Position numbers and translations under genes: made by a program. Below the pieces are notes generated by a model, which was not told the origin of the DNA, searched no databases, and saw only the letters and a program-made list of their open reading frames with translations. Source: Streptomyces sp. HUAS YS2 (GTDB lineage: Bacteria; Actinomycetota; Actinomycetes; Streptomycetales; Streptomycetaceae). From it: a DNA stretch of 64,000 nucleotides. Positions 56,562 through 64,000 of the stretch are shown piece by piece (the stretch's first letter is position 1; each line of letters opens with the position of its first letter). Location of the stretch: positions 4,807,001 to 4,871,000 of the forward strand of contig NZ_CP137573.1 of NCBI RefSeq assembly GCF_033343995.1. Reading direction: 5' to 3'.

Positions 56562-59105
56562 ATGTCTGTTACATGGGGGGATTGGTCGGCGGCGCGCGTG
56601 CCGGGTGGTTCCGGAGCGGGTGGAGTCGGCTGGGCGACCGGGCGGAAGCGCCGGGAGGCGCCGCGGAGCGTGCTCGCCGCACAGCTGCTGCTGTACGGCC
56701 AGTTCGGCCTGGCGATGGTCTACGTCGTGACCGTGCTGGCCATGCTGCCGTACTACAGCGGCGAACTGCTCGGTCTGCTCACCTACGACTCGCTGCCCGC
56801 CGTCGCGGGCCTCGTCCTGGCCCGCCGGGTCCGCACCGGCGGGCGGTACGTCCGGTGGGGGCTGCTCGCGGTGGCCGCGGTCGTCGCCCTGCAGGCGCTG
56901 GGCTCGCTGCGGTACGGCGATCCGCGCGGCTTCACGCAGTTGGTGCTGCCGGTGACCCTGATCGTGCTGCTGTGCCGCCCGGCGGCCCGGGAGTGGTTCG
57001 TCGTGCCGCCCGACGAGCGGTCGGAGCCCCGGCCGTTCAGCTTCGCCCGGATGATCCTGTGGCGGTCGCGGGACGAGGGCCAGAACAGCCTCGAGTACGT
57101 CGGCCTGACGCTGATCGTGGTCGCCATCATCGCCGCTCTCCTGGCCACCAACATGGGCCCGGAGCTCTCGTCGCGGTTCAGCCAGGCGATCTGCACCGTC
57201 ACGGGCGGCGGCGACTGCGGCGGCTCGGGCGACGGTGAGGGCGACGGCTCGGACCCGGTGGCCGAGGGCCCGGACGAGGGCCCCGCGGGCGACGGCGCGA
57301 AGCCGGAGGGCGGGACGAAACCCGTGGGCGGGGCCAAGCCCGCGGGCGGGACGAAGCCGGGCGATTCCAACCTCGCCACGATGTCGGGCGACGGCCCGGT
57401 CCAGCTCGCTCCCGGGCCGTGGGAGACCGGACCCGGTCTCAGCCTCCCCTTCGGCCTCGACGAGTGGGCCGCCGACAACGAGCGGCACGACAAGACCTTC
57501 GGCGATCACTTCCGCGGGTTCTTCGTGTCACCGGCGAAGAATTTCACCAAGGGGGTCGGCGACTTCATCTCGGACCCGGCGGGCGAGATCAAGGGCGCCG
57601 TCGTGGGCCTCAAGGACTACACCACGGACTGGTTCTCCGAGCGCGGCGACCGCATATCCGACGCCTGGAGCGACGGGGACTACCTGGAGGCCGGACTCGA
57701 GGTCTTCGGTACGCCAACGGGCTTCGTCTCCGACCTCGCCACCGACATGTTCGTCGACAAGGAGAACTGGAAGAAGGGCAACTACGGCGCCGCGATCGGC
57801 AACACGGCCCTCAACCTCGTGGGCATCACCAGCCCGAAGACGATCAAGAACTTCAAGAACCTCAAGAAGGTCGGCAAGGACAAGGGCGACGTCGACGGCA
57901 AGAAGCCCTCGCCCCTCGACGCGGCCGGCGAAGCCGCCGACAAGGCCCGCAAGGCCGCCGAGAAGGGTGACTTCGACGAGGCCCGCAACCAGGCCGACAT
58001 CGCGCAGGGGCACGCCAGCGAGGCGCGCAAGAAGGCAGAGCAGGGCGGCTGCAAGATCGCCCTGGGCGGCCGGGTGCGCGTCCCGTACGGGGAGCGGGAC
58101 GGCTCGCACGGCAGCTTCGGCGTGCCCGGCTCCGGCCACGGCGTCCTCGCGTCCTCCCAGGTGCGCGCCATCGTGTTCGCCAGGAAGTCGTGCGACGAGG
58201 ACGACGCCAAGGACGCCGTCGACGCGCAGCAGAAGGTCCTGGACGCGCGTGCGGACATCCTCCGCGAGGCCTTGAAGGACGCCAAGAGGAACGAGGGCGT
58301 CAACACCCAGCCGCAGCTCCTGGACGGCCTGCTGAACCGGGCGAAGGACAACCCGGACCCGGCCAAGAAGGAGATCGGGAAGAAGGAGGCGGCCGACGCG
58401 ATCGACGACCTCACGCAGCTGACGCGGCAGAAGAACATCGAACCGCTCAGCCGTCAGAAGCTGTCCGAGAACGTGATGAACGCCAAGGATTCCGACAAGC
58501 TGGCCGAGAACCTGGCCGAGGCCAACATCACCCAGCGCGTCGCCGCGAACGAGGCGGATCCCGCCGCCACCGTGTACTCGGGTGTGGGAGACAACAAGAA
58601 GCGCTCGGTCATGCCGGACGGAAAGGGCGGCGAGTTCGACATCCAGGGCATCCCCGATGCCGACGTCCTGTACCGGGGCAAGGACGGCACCGTCAACGTG
58701 GTCGAGGTCAAGAACAAGGCGAACGCGGCCACCCAGGCGTCCGTCCCCGCTCAGGTCAAGCGACTCGGCGACTGGCAGAAGGCGGAACCCGGCCGCAAGG
58801 CCCGCTACGAGCTCGGCAGCACGGAGCGCTGGGACAAGATCTTCGACGAGTTCCAGTACAACCACCAGAGCAAGACGGACAAGCGGAACGGTGTGCCCAA
58901 GACGCGGCCCGAGGGCACCCCCGCGACTCACATGGCGCAGAACGACGTCGGCATCCGCGTCGGCGGCTGGGACCTCTCGCCGTCCCAGCTCAAGCAGATG
59001 AACGACAAGTGGAACGCCAAGTCGGAGTCGGAGAAGTACGAGGCTCGGATGACCGGCAAGATGAAGGACCCGGCTACGGCCATGAAATACCTGGAAGTGA
59101 CGTGA
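56562..59105 (+). CDS. membrane polymorphic-toxin-like protein with PD-(D/E)XK nuclease C-terminus
   Basis: An 847-residue protein. Four hydrophobic segments (about 37-62, 70-90, 98-116, 122-140) are followed at 172-197 by EGQNSLEYVGLTLIVVAIIA, a Flp-prepilin-type motif (G173 then Q, Glu at +5, Tyr at +6) plus helix. A Gly/Lys/Pro linker (215-275) leads to a conserved-looking pre-toxin part (about 295-410, FGLDEWAADNERHDKTFGDH...). A charged helical region (450-500) follows, and a C-terminal domain with D699/D701, E715-V-K717 (VLYRGKDGTVNVVEVKNKA), the PD-(D/E)XK nuclease layout. ATG 56562 has a leaderless promoter. Its stop overlaps the next gene, the probable immunity gene. Export route and target unknown. 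Confidence 0.75.
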   Translation: MSVTWGDWSAARVPGGSGAGGVGWATGRKRREAPRSVLAAQLLLYGQFGLAMVYVVTVLAMLPYYSGELLGLLTYDSLPAVAGLVLARRVRTGGRYVRWGLLAVAAVVALQALGSLRYGDPRGFTQLVLPVTLIVLLCRPAAREWFVVPPDERSEPRPFSFARMILWRSRDEGQNSLEYVGLTLIVVAIIAALLATNMGPELSSRFSQAICTVTGGGDCGGSGDGEGDGSDPVAEGPDEGPAGDGAKPEGGTKPVGGAKPAGGTKPGDSNLATMSGDGPVQLAPGPWETGPGLSLPFGLDEWAADNERHDKTFGDHFRGFFVSPAKNFTKGVGDFISDPAGEIKGAVVGLKDYTTDWFSERGDRISDAWSDGDYLEAGLEVFGTPTGFVSDLATDMFVDKENWKKGNYGAAIGNTALNLVGITSPKTIKNFKNLKKVGKDKGDVDGKKPSPLDAAGEAADKARKAAEKGDFDEARNQADIAQGHASEARKKAEQGGCKIALGGRVRVPYGERDGSHGSFGVPGSGHGVLASSQVRAIVFARKSCDEDDAKDAVDAQQKVLDARADILREALKDAKRNEGVNTQPQLLDGLLNRAKDNPDPAKKEIGKKEAADAIDDLTQLTRQKNIEPLSRQKLSENVMNAKDSDKLAENLAEANITQRVAANEADPAATVYSGVGDNKKRSVMPDGKGGEFDIQGIPDADVLYRGKDGTVNVVEVKNKANAATQASVPAQVKRLGDWQKAEPGRKARYELGSTERWDKIFDEFQYNHQSKTDKRNGVPKTRPEGTPATHMAQNDVGIRVGGWDLSPSQLKQMNDKWNAKSESEKYEARMTGKMKDPATAMKYLEVT

Positions 59106-60190
59106 CGAACGGACGTTCCGAGCTCGACGTGGTGGCAGCGGCGCTCGCCGCCCTGCCACCCGTCGGGTACGGCTGGACGGACGAGATGCAGGACCTGTAC
59201 GAGCGGTTCCTGCGCGATCCGGAGGTGGAGCTCCCGCAGGAGTACCGGCAGAAGTTCGAGAGCCAGCGGGAGCGGCAGCGGTTGTCGTCCTCCGCCCACG
59301 AAGCGTGGTGGTCCCTCGAGAAGCACCTGGAGGCCGGCGACCTGGACTCCGCCGGGCAGGCCGAGGCCGCGGACCTGGCGGAGCGCTGCGTACGGAGCCG
59401 GTTCGTCGCGCATGAGGCGGTGAGCCTCCTGCACACGCTCGGTCGTCCGGTCGGCGAGGAGGCCCTGCTGCGGCTGGTGCGGGACCCGTCGGTGGACGAG
59501 TACGACCGGGCCTGGGCGCGCGAGTGGCTGATCAAGCTGCGCCGGGAGGACAACCGCGCCCGTGCCCGCGAGGCCGTCGAGGGTGAGGAGCCGCTGCTGC
59601 CCGGGGTGGTGCGGGACCTCCCCGTCTCCCCCCACGGCGGCGGCGTCGAGTGGCCGGACGACCCCGATCTCCTGCGACGGGTCCTGGAGGCGCTGCTGCC
59701 GGCCGGGCGGCTGGTCCCGCAGGAGCCGCCGGCGGACTGGCACCACGACGACGAGGGCGAGGAGGTGGACTACTCGGAGCGGCCGGAGTGGTTCGACATC
59801 GGCCTCGTGGCGCGGGACCTGATGCCGCATCCGACCCAGGTCACCCACGAGCGGACGGCCGAGCTGCGCAGCGAGTGCGAACTCCTCGGACTGGACGTGA
59901 GCGCCGCGGACTTCGTCGAGCGACAGGTCACGCGGATCCGGGCGGAGACAGCCGCCGGGGCGTTCCACCACCTCGGGTTCCTCGGCCACCGCCGGCCCGA
60001 CGAGGTCACGCCCTGGGCGATGGACCTCGCCCGGCGGTACGTGGAGTGCGATGCCGCCGCCGAGGAGGCGTTGTACATGCTCACCTACATGAACGAGCTC
60101 CCGTACGGCCGCGAGGTCCTGGCCCGTCTCGCCGCGGACGCCTCGCTGCGGCCCGAGATCCGGGCGAGGGCCGAGGGCGCCCTGAGGTAA
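59102..60190 (+). CDS. putative immunity protein, helical-repeat type
   Basis: A 362-residue soluble acidic protein overlapping the toxin-like gene by 4 nt (GTGA), as toxin-immunity pairs commonly do. The sequence is helical, with repeated A..AL..L pairs (EAWWSLEKHLEAGDL, AERCVRSRFVAHEAVSLLHTLG, AAEEALYMLTYMN) suggestive of HEAT-like repeats. Several Trp/Tyr-rich, strongly acidic stretches (WHHDDEGEEVDYSERPEWFD) could mimic DNA to block a nuclease. I recognise no named family. No signal peptide or membrane helix is present, so it acts in the cytoplasm. The role is inferred from context. Confidence 0.7.
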   Translation: MTNGRSELDVVAAALAALPPVGYGWTDEMQDLYERFLRDPEVELPQEYRQKFESQRERQRLSSSAHEAWWSLEKHLEAGDLDSAGQAEAADLAERCVRSRFVAHEAVSLLHTLGRPVGEEALLRLVRDPSVDEYDRAWAREWLIKLRREDNRARAREAVEGEEPLLPGVVRDLPVSPHGGGVEWPDDPDLLRRVLEALLPAGRLVPQEPPADWHHDDEGEEVDYSERPEWFDIGLVARDLMPHPTQVTHERTAELRSECELLGLDVSAADFVERQVTRIRAETAAGAFHHLGFLGHRRPDEVTPWAMDLARRYVECDAAAEEALYMLTYMNELPYGREVLARLAADASLRPEIRARAEGALR

Positions 60191-60192
60191 GT

Positions 60193-60207
60193 GGAGGGGT
60201 GCCCTCC
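60193..60207 (+). terminator. small hairpin after the immunity gene
   Basis: GGAGGG and CCCTCC form a 6-bp stem around GTG, 2 nt after the stop codon. It is short and has no T-run. Confidence 0.4.
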
Positions 60208-60227
60208 GCCGTGGCTCCCGCCCCTGG

Positions 60228-60233
60228 TTACAC
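60228..60233 (+). promoter_or_regulatory. -10 box TACACT upstream of the membrane hypothetical
   Basis: TACACT is a good -10 box; a normal leader of about 30 nt with GGGAG follows before ATG 60272. No clear -35. Confidence 0.4.
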
Positions 60234-60271
60234 TCCCCGCGCATATCGCGAGGCAAAGGGGCGGGAGAGTC

Positions 60272-60919
60272 ATGAGCGTGGATTCCACGGTGTCGGGTCT
60301 GTTGCGGCAGATCGCCACGCAGGACGTCGTCGAGGTGCGGGACGAGATGGGCGGCCTCAGGCGCGTCGCCGCGCGGGCCGCCGTCGTCGAGCAGTACGGC
60401 TTCGAGTACGGCGGGGCCTGGCGCGAAGGGCACAACAAGTCGACCCTGGTCGCGTGCCTGTACCGCGACACCCGTCCCGAGGCACGCGCGCGGGAGGCGG
60501 CCACCATCGCCGCGTTCCCGCAGGCCGGCCGGGGCGGCCCCGTGCCCGGGATGCGGCCCGGCACCCTCAAGCCGCTCCCCGAGGCCGAGCAGACGGTCGC
60601 ACACCTCAAGGACCGCATCGCCTTCGACGTGACGGCCGAGGCCGCGGGCCCCAAGCAGAAGCGGTTCGTCTGGGCGATCACGGCCGGCCTTGTGCTGACC
60701 CTGCTGATCGCCGGGTACTACCTCGGCGCCCTCGTCGGCGGCGCGCTCCTGTCCGGCTTCCTGCTGTTCGCCTTCAGGATCGGTGACGTACGGCGCCGGA
60801 AGATCACCGAGCGGCTGACCGCCGCCGGGTTCGCCGCCGTCCGCGACGAGCACGGACGTCAGCGGTTCCTGCGCCCCGGCCAGCAGCTGCCGGGACACGC
60901 GAACCCGTTCGCGAACTGA
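60272..60919 (+). CDS. hypothetical membrane protein, 215 aa
   Basis: I recognise no family. The first ~130 residues are soluble and mildly basic, with DVVEVRDEMGGLRRVAARAA and a patch EGHNKSTLVACLYRD that reads as mixed alpha/beta. A hydrophobic hairpin (about 134-173, FVWAITAGLVLTLLIAGYYL then VGGALLSGFLLFAF) makes two membrane helices. The basic tail (KITERLTAAGFAAVRDEHGRQRF) is cytoplasmic. GGGAGAG precedes ATG 60272. It follows the toxin-immunity pair but has its own promoter, so a link to it is not implied. Confidence 0.72.
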   Translation: MSVDSTVSGLLRQIATQDVVEVRDEMGGLRRVAARAAVVEQYGFEYGGAWREGHNKSTLVACLYRDTRPEARAREAATIAAFPQAGRGGPVPGMRPGTLKPLPEAEQTVAHLKDRIAFDVTAEAAGPKQKRFVWAITAGLVLTLLIAGYYLGALVGGALLSGFLLFAFRIGDVRRRKITERLTAAGFAAVRDEHGRQRFLRPGQQLPGHANPFAN

Positions 60920-60928
60920 GCGGGAGCT

Positions 60929-61237
60929 CTAGACGGACACCGCCAGGACGTAACTGCCGGCCCGCATCTCGTCGCACAGGGCCTTGCAGGCGCCGAAGTG
61001 CTCGCCGAACTCGGGCTTGGTCTTCCAGGCGGCCATCGACTCCTCGTCGCTCCAGGACGCGAACGAGATGAAGTGGCCCGGTTCGCCCGCGTCACGGATG
61101 AGCCGGGCGAACCGGAAGCCCTCGTTGTCCTTCTTGGTCCAGGTCAGGAAGGCCGTCCACCGTTCGACGAACTCGTCCTCCTTGCCCTCGGAGACCCGCC
61201 AGTTGCCGGATGCCCAGAACTTGCTGTCCTCCGTCAT
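60929..61237 (-). CDS. ABM-domain (antibiotic biosynthesis monooxygenase) family protein
   Basis: A 102-residue protein with the dimeric ferredoxin-like ABM fold: ASGNWRVSEGKEDEFVERW, then ARLIRDAGEPGHFISFASW and the helix DEESMAAWKTKPEFGEHFGA. ABM proteins include haem-degrading and quinol monooxygenases, and many of unknown role. No haem or antibiotic genes are next to it, so the family name should not be read as a pathway. ATG 61237 is the natural start. It is convergent with the membrane hypothetical, 9 bp apart. Confidence 0.88.
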   Translation of the reverse strand: MTEDSKFWASGNWRVSEGKEDEFVERWTAFLTWTKKDNEGFRFARLIRDAGEPGHFISFASWSDEESMAAWKTKPEFGEHFGACKALCDEMRAGSYVLAVSV

Positions 61238-61298
61238 GGCACACCACCTCGATGGGAGGGAGCCCCTCCCACCAGGCTAGGCCGCTACCCGCCGGTCA

Positions 61299-62585
61299 TC
61301 AGCGGTTGGACGTGACAGTGACCGGCTCGTCGTTCTGGATCTGGCTGACCAGCTGCTTCACCTTCGGCATGTCCCACTTCAGGGACCCCTGCGGCGCGCT
61401 GCCCGAGATCGGGATGTTCATGGACTTGCCGGAGCCGCCGCTGATGCCCTTCATCGCGAAGAACATCTTGCCGAGGTCGTAGAGCGACATGTCCTTGTCG
61501 ACGATCAGCGTGTCCAGGCCGGCGCCCAGCGTCGGGTACAGCTTGAACGGGTTGAGGATCGTGCCCGGCGTCGCCGCCTGGTTGGCCAGCGCGGAGAGGA
61601 ACTTCTGCTGGTTCTTCGTGCGCGCCAGGTCGGACTCGGCGAAGGCGTACCGGGTCCGGACGAACGCGAGCGCCTGCTCGCCGTTCAGAGTCTGCTCGCC
61701 GGCCTGGAAGTTCGCGCCGGAGTTCTTGTCCTTGAAGCCCTTCTCGATGTTCATGTCGACACCGCCGAGCGCGTCGACGATGTTCGCGAAACCGGCGAAG
61801 CCGATCTCCGCGTAGTGGTCGATGCGCAGCCCGGTGTTGAACTCGACCGTGCGGACCAGCAGCTCCGGCCCGTCCATCGCGTACGCCGCGTTCAGCTTGG
61901 AGCCACCGCGCGCCTTGTACGTCTTCCCGGACTCGGAGCCGACGAACGAGGGGATCGTCACCCACGAGTCACGCGGCAGCGAGACCATCGTGTTCCCGCT
62001 GGAGCAGGCGGCGAGGATCATCATCGAGTCGGTCCGCTTGCCCTCGGCGGAGCCGGTGTGGAGCTTCTTCTTCTCCTCGGCGGACATGCCCTCGCGGCTG
62101 TCCGAGCCGACGATCAGGTACGTGGTGCAGTCGCCCTCCTCGGGGCGCTCGATGACCTTGGCGAGGTCGACCTCGTTGCGCATCTGCGAGCTGGCCCAGG
62201 CGTACGTGCCGACGCCCCAGGCGAGCACGGCGACGACCAGCACGATCGAGCCGACCTTGATCCGGCGGCGCCAGTCGGGCGCGGCCGGACCGTAGCCGTC
62301 GTCGTAGTAGGGGTCGCGCGGCGGCGGGACGGAGCCGCGGCCGCCGCCCTGCGGGCCGCCGTAGACCTGGCCGCTGCTGTAGCCGGAGTCGTAGCCGGAG
62401 GCCTGGGCCTGCGTGTAGCCCTGGTCGTAGCCGCCCTGGCCCTGGCCGTAGCCCTGGTCGTACCGCTGCTGCCCCTGCTGCGGCGGTACGGGCGGACGCC
62501 GACGCTGCACGTGACGCATCGCGCGCGGGCCCTCGGGCTCGTCGCCGGGGCTGCCGTGACCGTATCCGCCTTGCCAGTCATTCAT
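61299..62585 (-). CDS. LCP-family (LytR-CpsA-Psr) wall-polymer transferase
   Basis: A 428-residue membrane protein. A cytoplasmic N-terminal ~105 residues rich in Gln/Gly/Tyr (QGYGQGQGGYDQGY-like repeats) precedes one membrane helix (about 112-132) and the extracellular LCP domain (about 150-400). LCP residues seen are LIVGSDSREG, GKRTDSMMILA, MVSLPRDSWV, KLNAAYAMDG, DHYAEIGFAGF and QALAFVRTRYAF, including the catalytic Arg and Asp sites. The family attaches teichoic acids or other glycopolymers to peptidoglycan. ATG 62585 is used; a CACACT box lies 7 nt upstream, so it too may be leaderless. A second LCP gene begins 0.7 kb away. Confidence 0.93.
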   Translation of the reverse strand: MNDWQGGYGHGSPGDEPEGPRAMRHVQRRRPPVPPQQGQQRYDQGYGQGQGGYDQGYTQAQASGYDSGYSSGQVYGGPQGGGRGSVPPPRDPYYDDGYGPAAPDWRRRIKVGSIVLVVAVLAWGVGTYAWASSQMRNEVDLAKVIERPEEGDCTTYLIVGSDSREGMSAEEKKKLHTGSAEGKRTDSMMILAACSSGNTMVSLPRDSWVTIPSFVGSESGKTYKARGGSKLNAAYAMDGPELLVRTVEFNTGLRIDHYAEIGFAGFANIVDALGGVDMNIEKGFKDKNSGANFQAGEQTLNGEQALAFVRTRYAFAESDLARTKNQQKFLSALANQAATPGTILNPFKLYPTLGAGLDTLIVDKDMSLYDLGKMFFAMKGISGGSGKSMNIPISGSAPQGSLKWDMPKVKQLVSQIQNDEPVTVTSNR

Positions 62586-62703
62586 GCGGAACAGTGTGCC
62601 GTCCGGCCCTCGGGGCCGGACAGGCCGGGTGGAAAATCGGACCGGCGCTGTTGCCAAGCTGATGCAAAGGTGACCGGGCCGAAGCGTGGGGCAAAGCTCG
62701 GCA

Positions 62704-62709
62704 TAAGGT
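62704..62709 (+). promoter_or_regulatory. -10 box TAAGGT, leaderless thioesterase gene
   Basis: TAAGGT ends 7 nt before ATG 62717. Confidence 0.5.
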
Positions 62710-62716
62710 GGACGGC

Positions 62717-63250
62717 ATGACAGATCAGGGCGATATCCCGGGCAAGCCCACCTCCGCGTCGCGCACCACCCTCAGCCACATCATGACGAGCCACGACACC
62801 AACCTCCTGGGCACGGTGCACGGTGGCGTGATCATGAAGCTCGTCGACGACGCCGCCGGGGCCGTCGCCGGCCGCCACTCCGGCGGCCCGGCCGTGACCG
62901 CGTCCATGGACGAGATGGCCTTCCTGGAGCCCGTCCGCGTCGGCGACCTGGTCCATGTGAAGGCGCAGGTCAACTGGACCGGCCGGTCCTCGATGGAGGT
63001 CGGCGTCCGGGTGCTCGCCGAGCGCTGGAACGAGTCGACCCCGGCCCAGCAGGTCGGCTCCGCGTACCTGGTCTTCGCCGCGGTCGACGCGGACGGCAAG
63101 CCCCGCCCGGTGCCGCCGGTGATCCCCGAGACCGAGCGGGACCGCCGCCGCTACCAGGAGGCGCAGATCCGCCGCACCCACCGCCTGGCCCGTCGACGCG
63201 CCATCAAGGAGCTCCGCGAGAGCCGCGCGGCCGAGGGCTACGACGACTGA
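62717..63250 (+). CDS. acyl-CoA thioesterase (hotdog fold)
   Basis: A 177-residue YciA-like acyl-CoA hydrolase. The hotdog motif TNLLGTVHGGVIMKLVDDAAG carries the catalytic Asp on the central helix, followed by VTASMDEMAFLEPVRVGDLV and VHVKAQVNWTGRSSMEVGVRV. The C-terminal ~35 residues are strongly basic (RRRYQEAQIRRTHRLARRRA). ATG 62717 follows a leaderless -10 box; a GTG at 62708 lies within that box and is unlikely. It sits between two convergent LCP genes, and no lipid operon is adjacent. Releases fatty acid from CoA; chain length unknown. Confidence 0.93.
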   Translation: MTDQGDIPGKPTSASRTTLSHIMTSHDTNLLGTVHGGVIMKLVDDAAGAVAGRHSGGPAVTASMDEMAFLEPVRVGDLVHVKAQVNWTGRSSMEVGVRVLAERWNESTPAQQVGSAYLVFAAVDADGKPRPVPPVIPETERDRRRYQEAQIRRTHRLARRRAIKELRESRAAEGYDD

Positions 63251-63269
63251 GCCGTCCCGGGACGGTTGC

Positions 63270-64000
63270 TCACCCGCACACGACCTGGTCCCCCGTGACC
63301 GCGTCGAACTCGCCCTGGTGGGTCTCCTCGGGCCGGACCGGCGTCACGCCCCGGTAGTCCGCCCCCGCGGTCACCCGCAGCGTCCGGCCCTGTCCCTTGA
63401 CCGCCTTCAGCTCGCACCCCGGCAGCGCCGCCGCCAGCGACCGCGCCGAGCGGTCCCAGCGCGGGTCGTACGTCACGAGGGTGCGCCGCAACTGCGGGCC
63501 CGTGCCGTTCAGCGGGGCGCTGGTGGTGTCGAAGCCGGTGCCGCGCAGCGCCGCGTCCACCTTGCGGCCGAGGCCGTCGGTCCGGGTCCCGTTGTAGACC
63601 TGGACCCGGATCTGCTGCGGCGGGACGTCCACGACGATCCGCCGCGGCCCCGAACCTCCGCGGTGCGGGGCGAGCGGCTTGTCCTCGCGCAGCGCCCGGA
63701 ACAGCTTGCGGGCCTTCTTCGCGTCCCACTTCACCGTCGAGCCGATCCCCTTCACCGGGAAGCTCACGTCCCCCACCGGCACCGACACGAACTCCGACGA
63801 CGCCGGGCCGAAACCGCGCATCGCCTTCGCGAGCGCCAGCATCTGGTCCGTGCCGAAACCCTGGTCGGCCCGGACCGCGCCGAGCACGCTGGTGGCCACC
63901 TCGCGGAACCGCACCGGGTTCAGCAGCACCCCATTGCTGGTGATCTTTTTGATCAGGGCCGCCAGGAAGCGCTGCTGGCGCTGCATCCTGCCCAGGTCCG
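63270..64000 (-). CDS. LCP-family protein with C-terminal LytR_C domain (5' end outside window)
   Basis: The frame runs off the right edge; 243 residues remain. The beginning DLGRMQRQQRFLAALIKKI and the PVRFREVATSVLGAV and DQMLALAKAMRGFG segments are the end of an LCP domain. A LytR_C domain follows (about residues 130-220 of the visible part): IRVQVYNGTRTDGLGRKVDAAL, LRRTLVTYDPRWDRSARSLA (split here) and a C-terminal Cys in DQVVCG. LytR_C is thought to aid wall polymer contacts. It is a paralogue of the LCP gene at 61299-62585, but only this one carries LytR_C. Confidence 0.9.
   Translation of the reverse strand, partial: DLGRMQRQQRFLAALIKKITSNGVLLNPVRFREVATSVLGAVRADQGFGTDQMLALAKAMRGFGPASSEFVSVPVGDVSFPVKGIGSTVKWDAKKARKLFRALREDKPLAPHRGGSGPRRIVVDVPPQQIRVQVYNGTRTDGLGRKVDAALRGTGFDTTSAPLNGTGPQLRRTLVTYDPRWDRSARSLAAALPGCELKAVKGQGRTLRVTAGADYRGVTPVRPEETHQGEFDAVTGDQVVCG

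Noticed and set aside
1..64000. CRISPR arrays, rRNA genes, prophage or integrase genes
   Set aside because: I saw no regularly spaced repeats of 20-40 bp with unique spacers, and no rRNA or phage-type sequence. The 37745-37828 array is coding and has no spacers.

Overview
The window reads as a chromosomal core segment of a Streptomyces (high-GC actinomycete). Codon third positions are almost all G or C, GTG and TTG starts are common, and genes overlap by 1-10 nt. Typical Streptomyces markers are present: an Rpf muralytic enzyme under a c-di-AMP riboswitch, the UUA-reading leucine tRNA bldA, a SigI-type partner-switch locus, LAXTG/LPXTG surface proteins and two LCP wall-attachment enzymes. From memory, the gene order from the P450/Rpf/enolase block to UDP-glucose dehydrogenase resembles the S. 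coelicolor SCO3100-SCO3043 region read in that order; I could not check this.

Layout. 1-4.5 kb: end of a GtrA-like membrane protein, a SurA-type lipoprotein, MazG, then a flavohemoprotein and a P450 transcribed divergently. 4.6-10.4 kb: two Rpf-domain cell-wall lytic proteins, enolase, a DivIC/FtsB-like protein, a DUF501 protein and a Ppx/GppA phosphatase. 10.4-18.6 kb: type II NADH dehydrogenase, a cyclopropane-fatty-acid-synthase-like methyltransferase, an ABC transporter (permease plus ATPase), bldA and a Bax-inhibitor-1 family protein. 18.6-28.4 kb: small hypotheticals, thiolase, SGNH hydrolase, cystathionine beta-synthase, an RpiR regulator, a four-gene roadblock/PATAN-like operon and an SRPBCC protein. 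28.4-35.6 kb: a DAP-type decarboxylase and, divergently, the histidine-utilisation genes hutU, an M20 amidohydrolase, hutF and hutI. 35.6-41.2 kb: small proteins, a DUF305/DUF6153 pair, an AraC-GyrI regulator and sigI/arsI/prsI. 41.3-45.3 kb: a tightly coupled four-gene operon of exported surface proteins. 45.4-53.6 kb: POT peptide transporter, two-component system, GtrA, purK-purE-dipeptidase, and a VOC/CGNR pair. 53.6-64 kb: a miniature inverted-repeat element, UDP-glucose dehydrogenase, an acyl-CoA dehydrogenase, a large membrane polymorphic-toxin-like protein with its probable immunity gene, and two LCP proteins around a thioesterase.

How the parts fit together. Most genes are housekeeping. 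Histidine degradation from urocanate to formylglutamate is encoded at 29.8-35.6 kb behind a promoter whose predicted start lies inside a perfect 10-bp-arm inverted repeat; the M20 enzyme could supply the last (deformylase) step. Cell-envelope functions recur: Rpf proteins, LCP proteins, UDP-glucose dehydrogenase, GtrA and the sortase-type operon.

The best candidates for undescribed biology are: (i) the 41.3-45.3 kb surface operon, in which one beta-rich two-cysteine domain appears three times over two differently anchored proteins (LPKTG and LAETG), alongside a DUF916-like and a neocarzinostatin-like membrane protein; (ii) the 56.6-60.2 kb pair, where a protein with four membrane helices and a Flp-prepilin-like fifth segment ends in a PD-(D/E)XK-type nuclease domain and overlaps its probable immunity gene; and (iii) the roadblock/PATAN-like operon at 25.7-27.7 kb. 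Ten genes show a TANNNT -10 box 6-7 nt before the start codon and so look leaderless.
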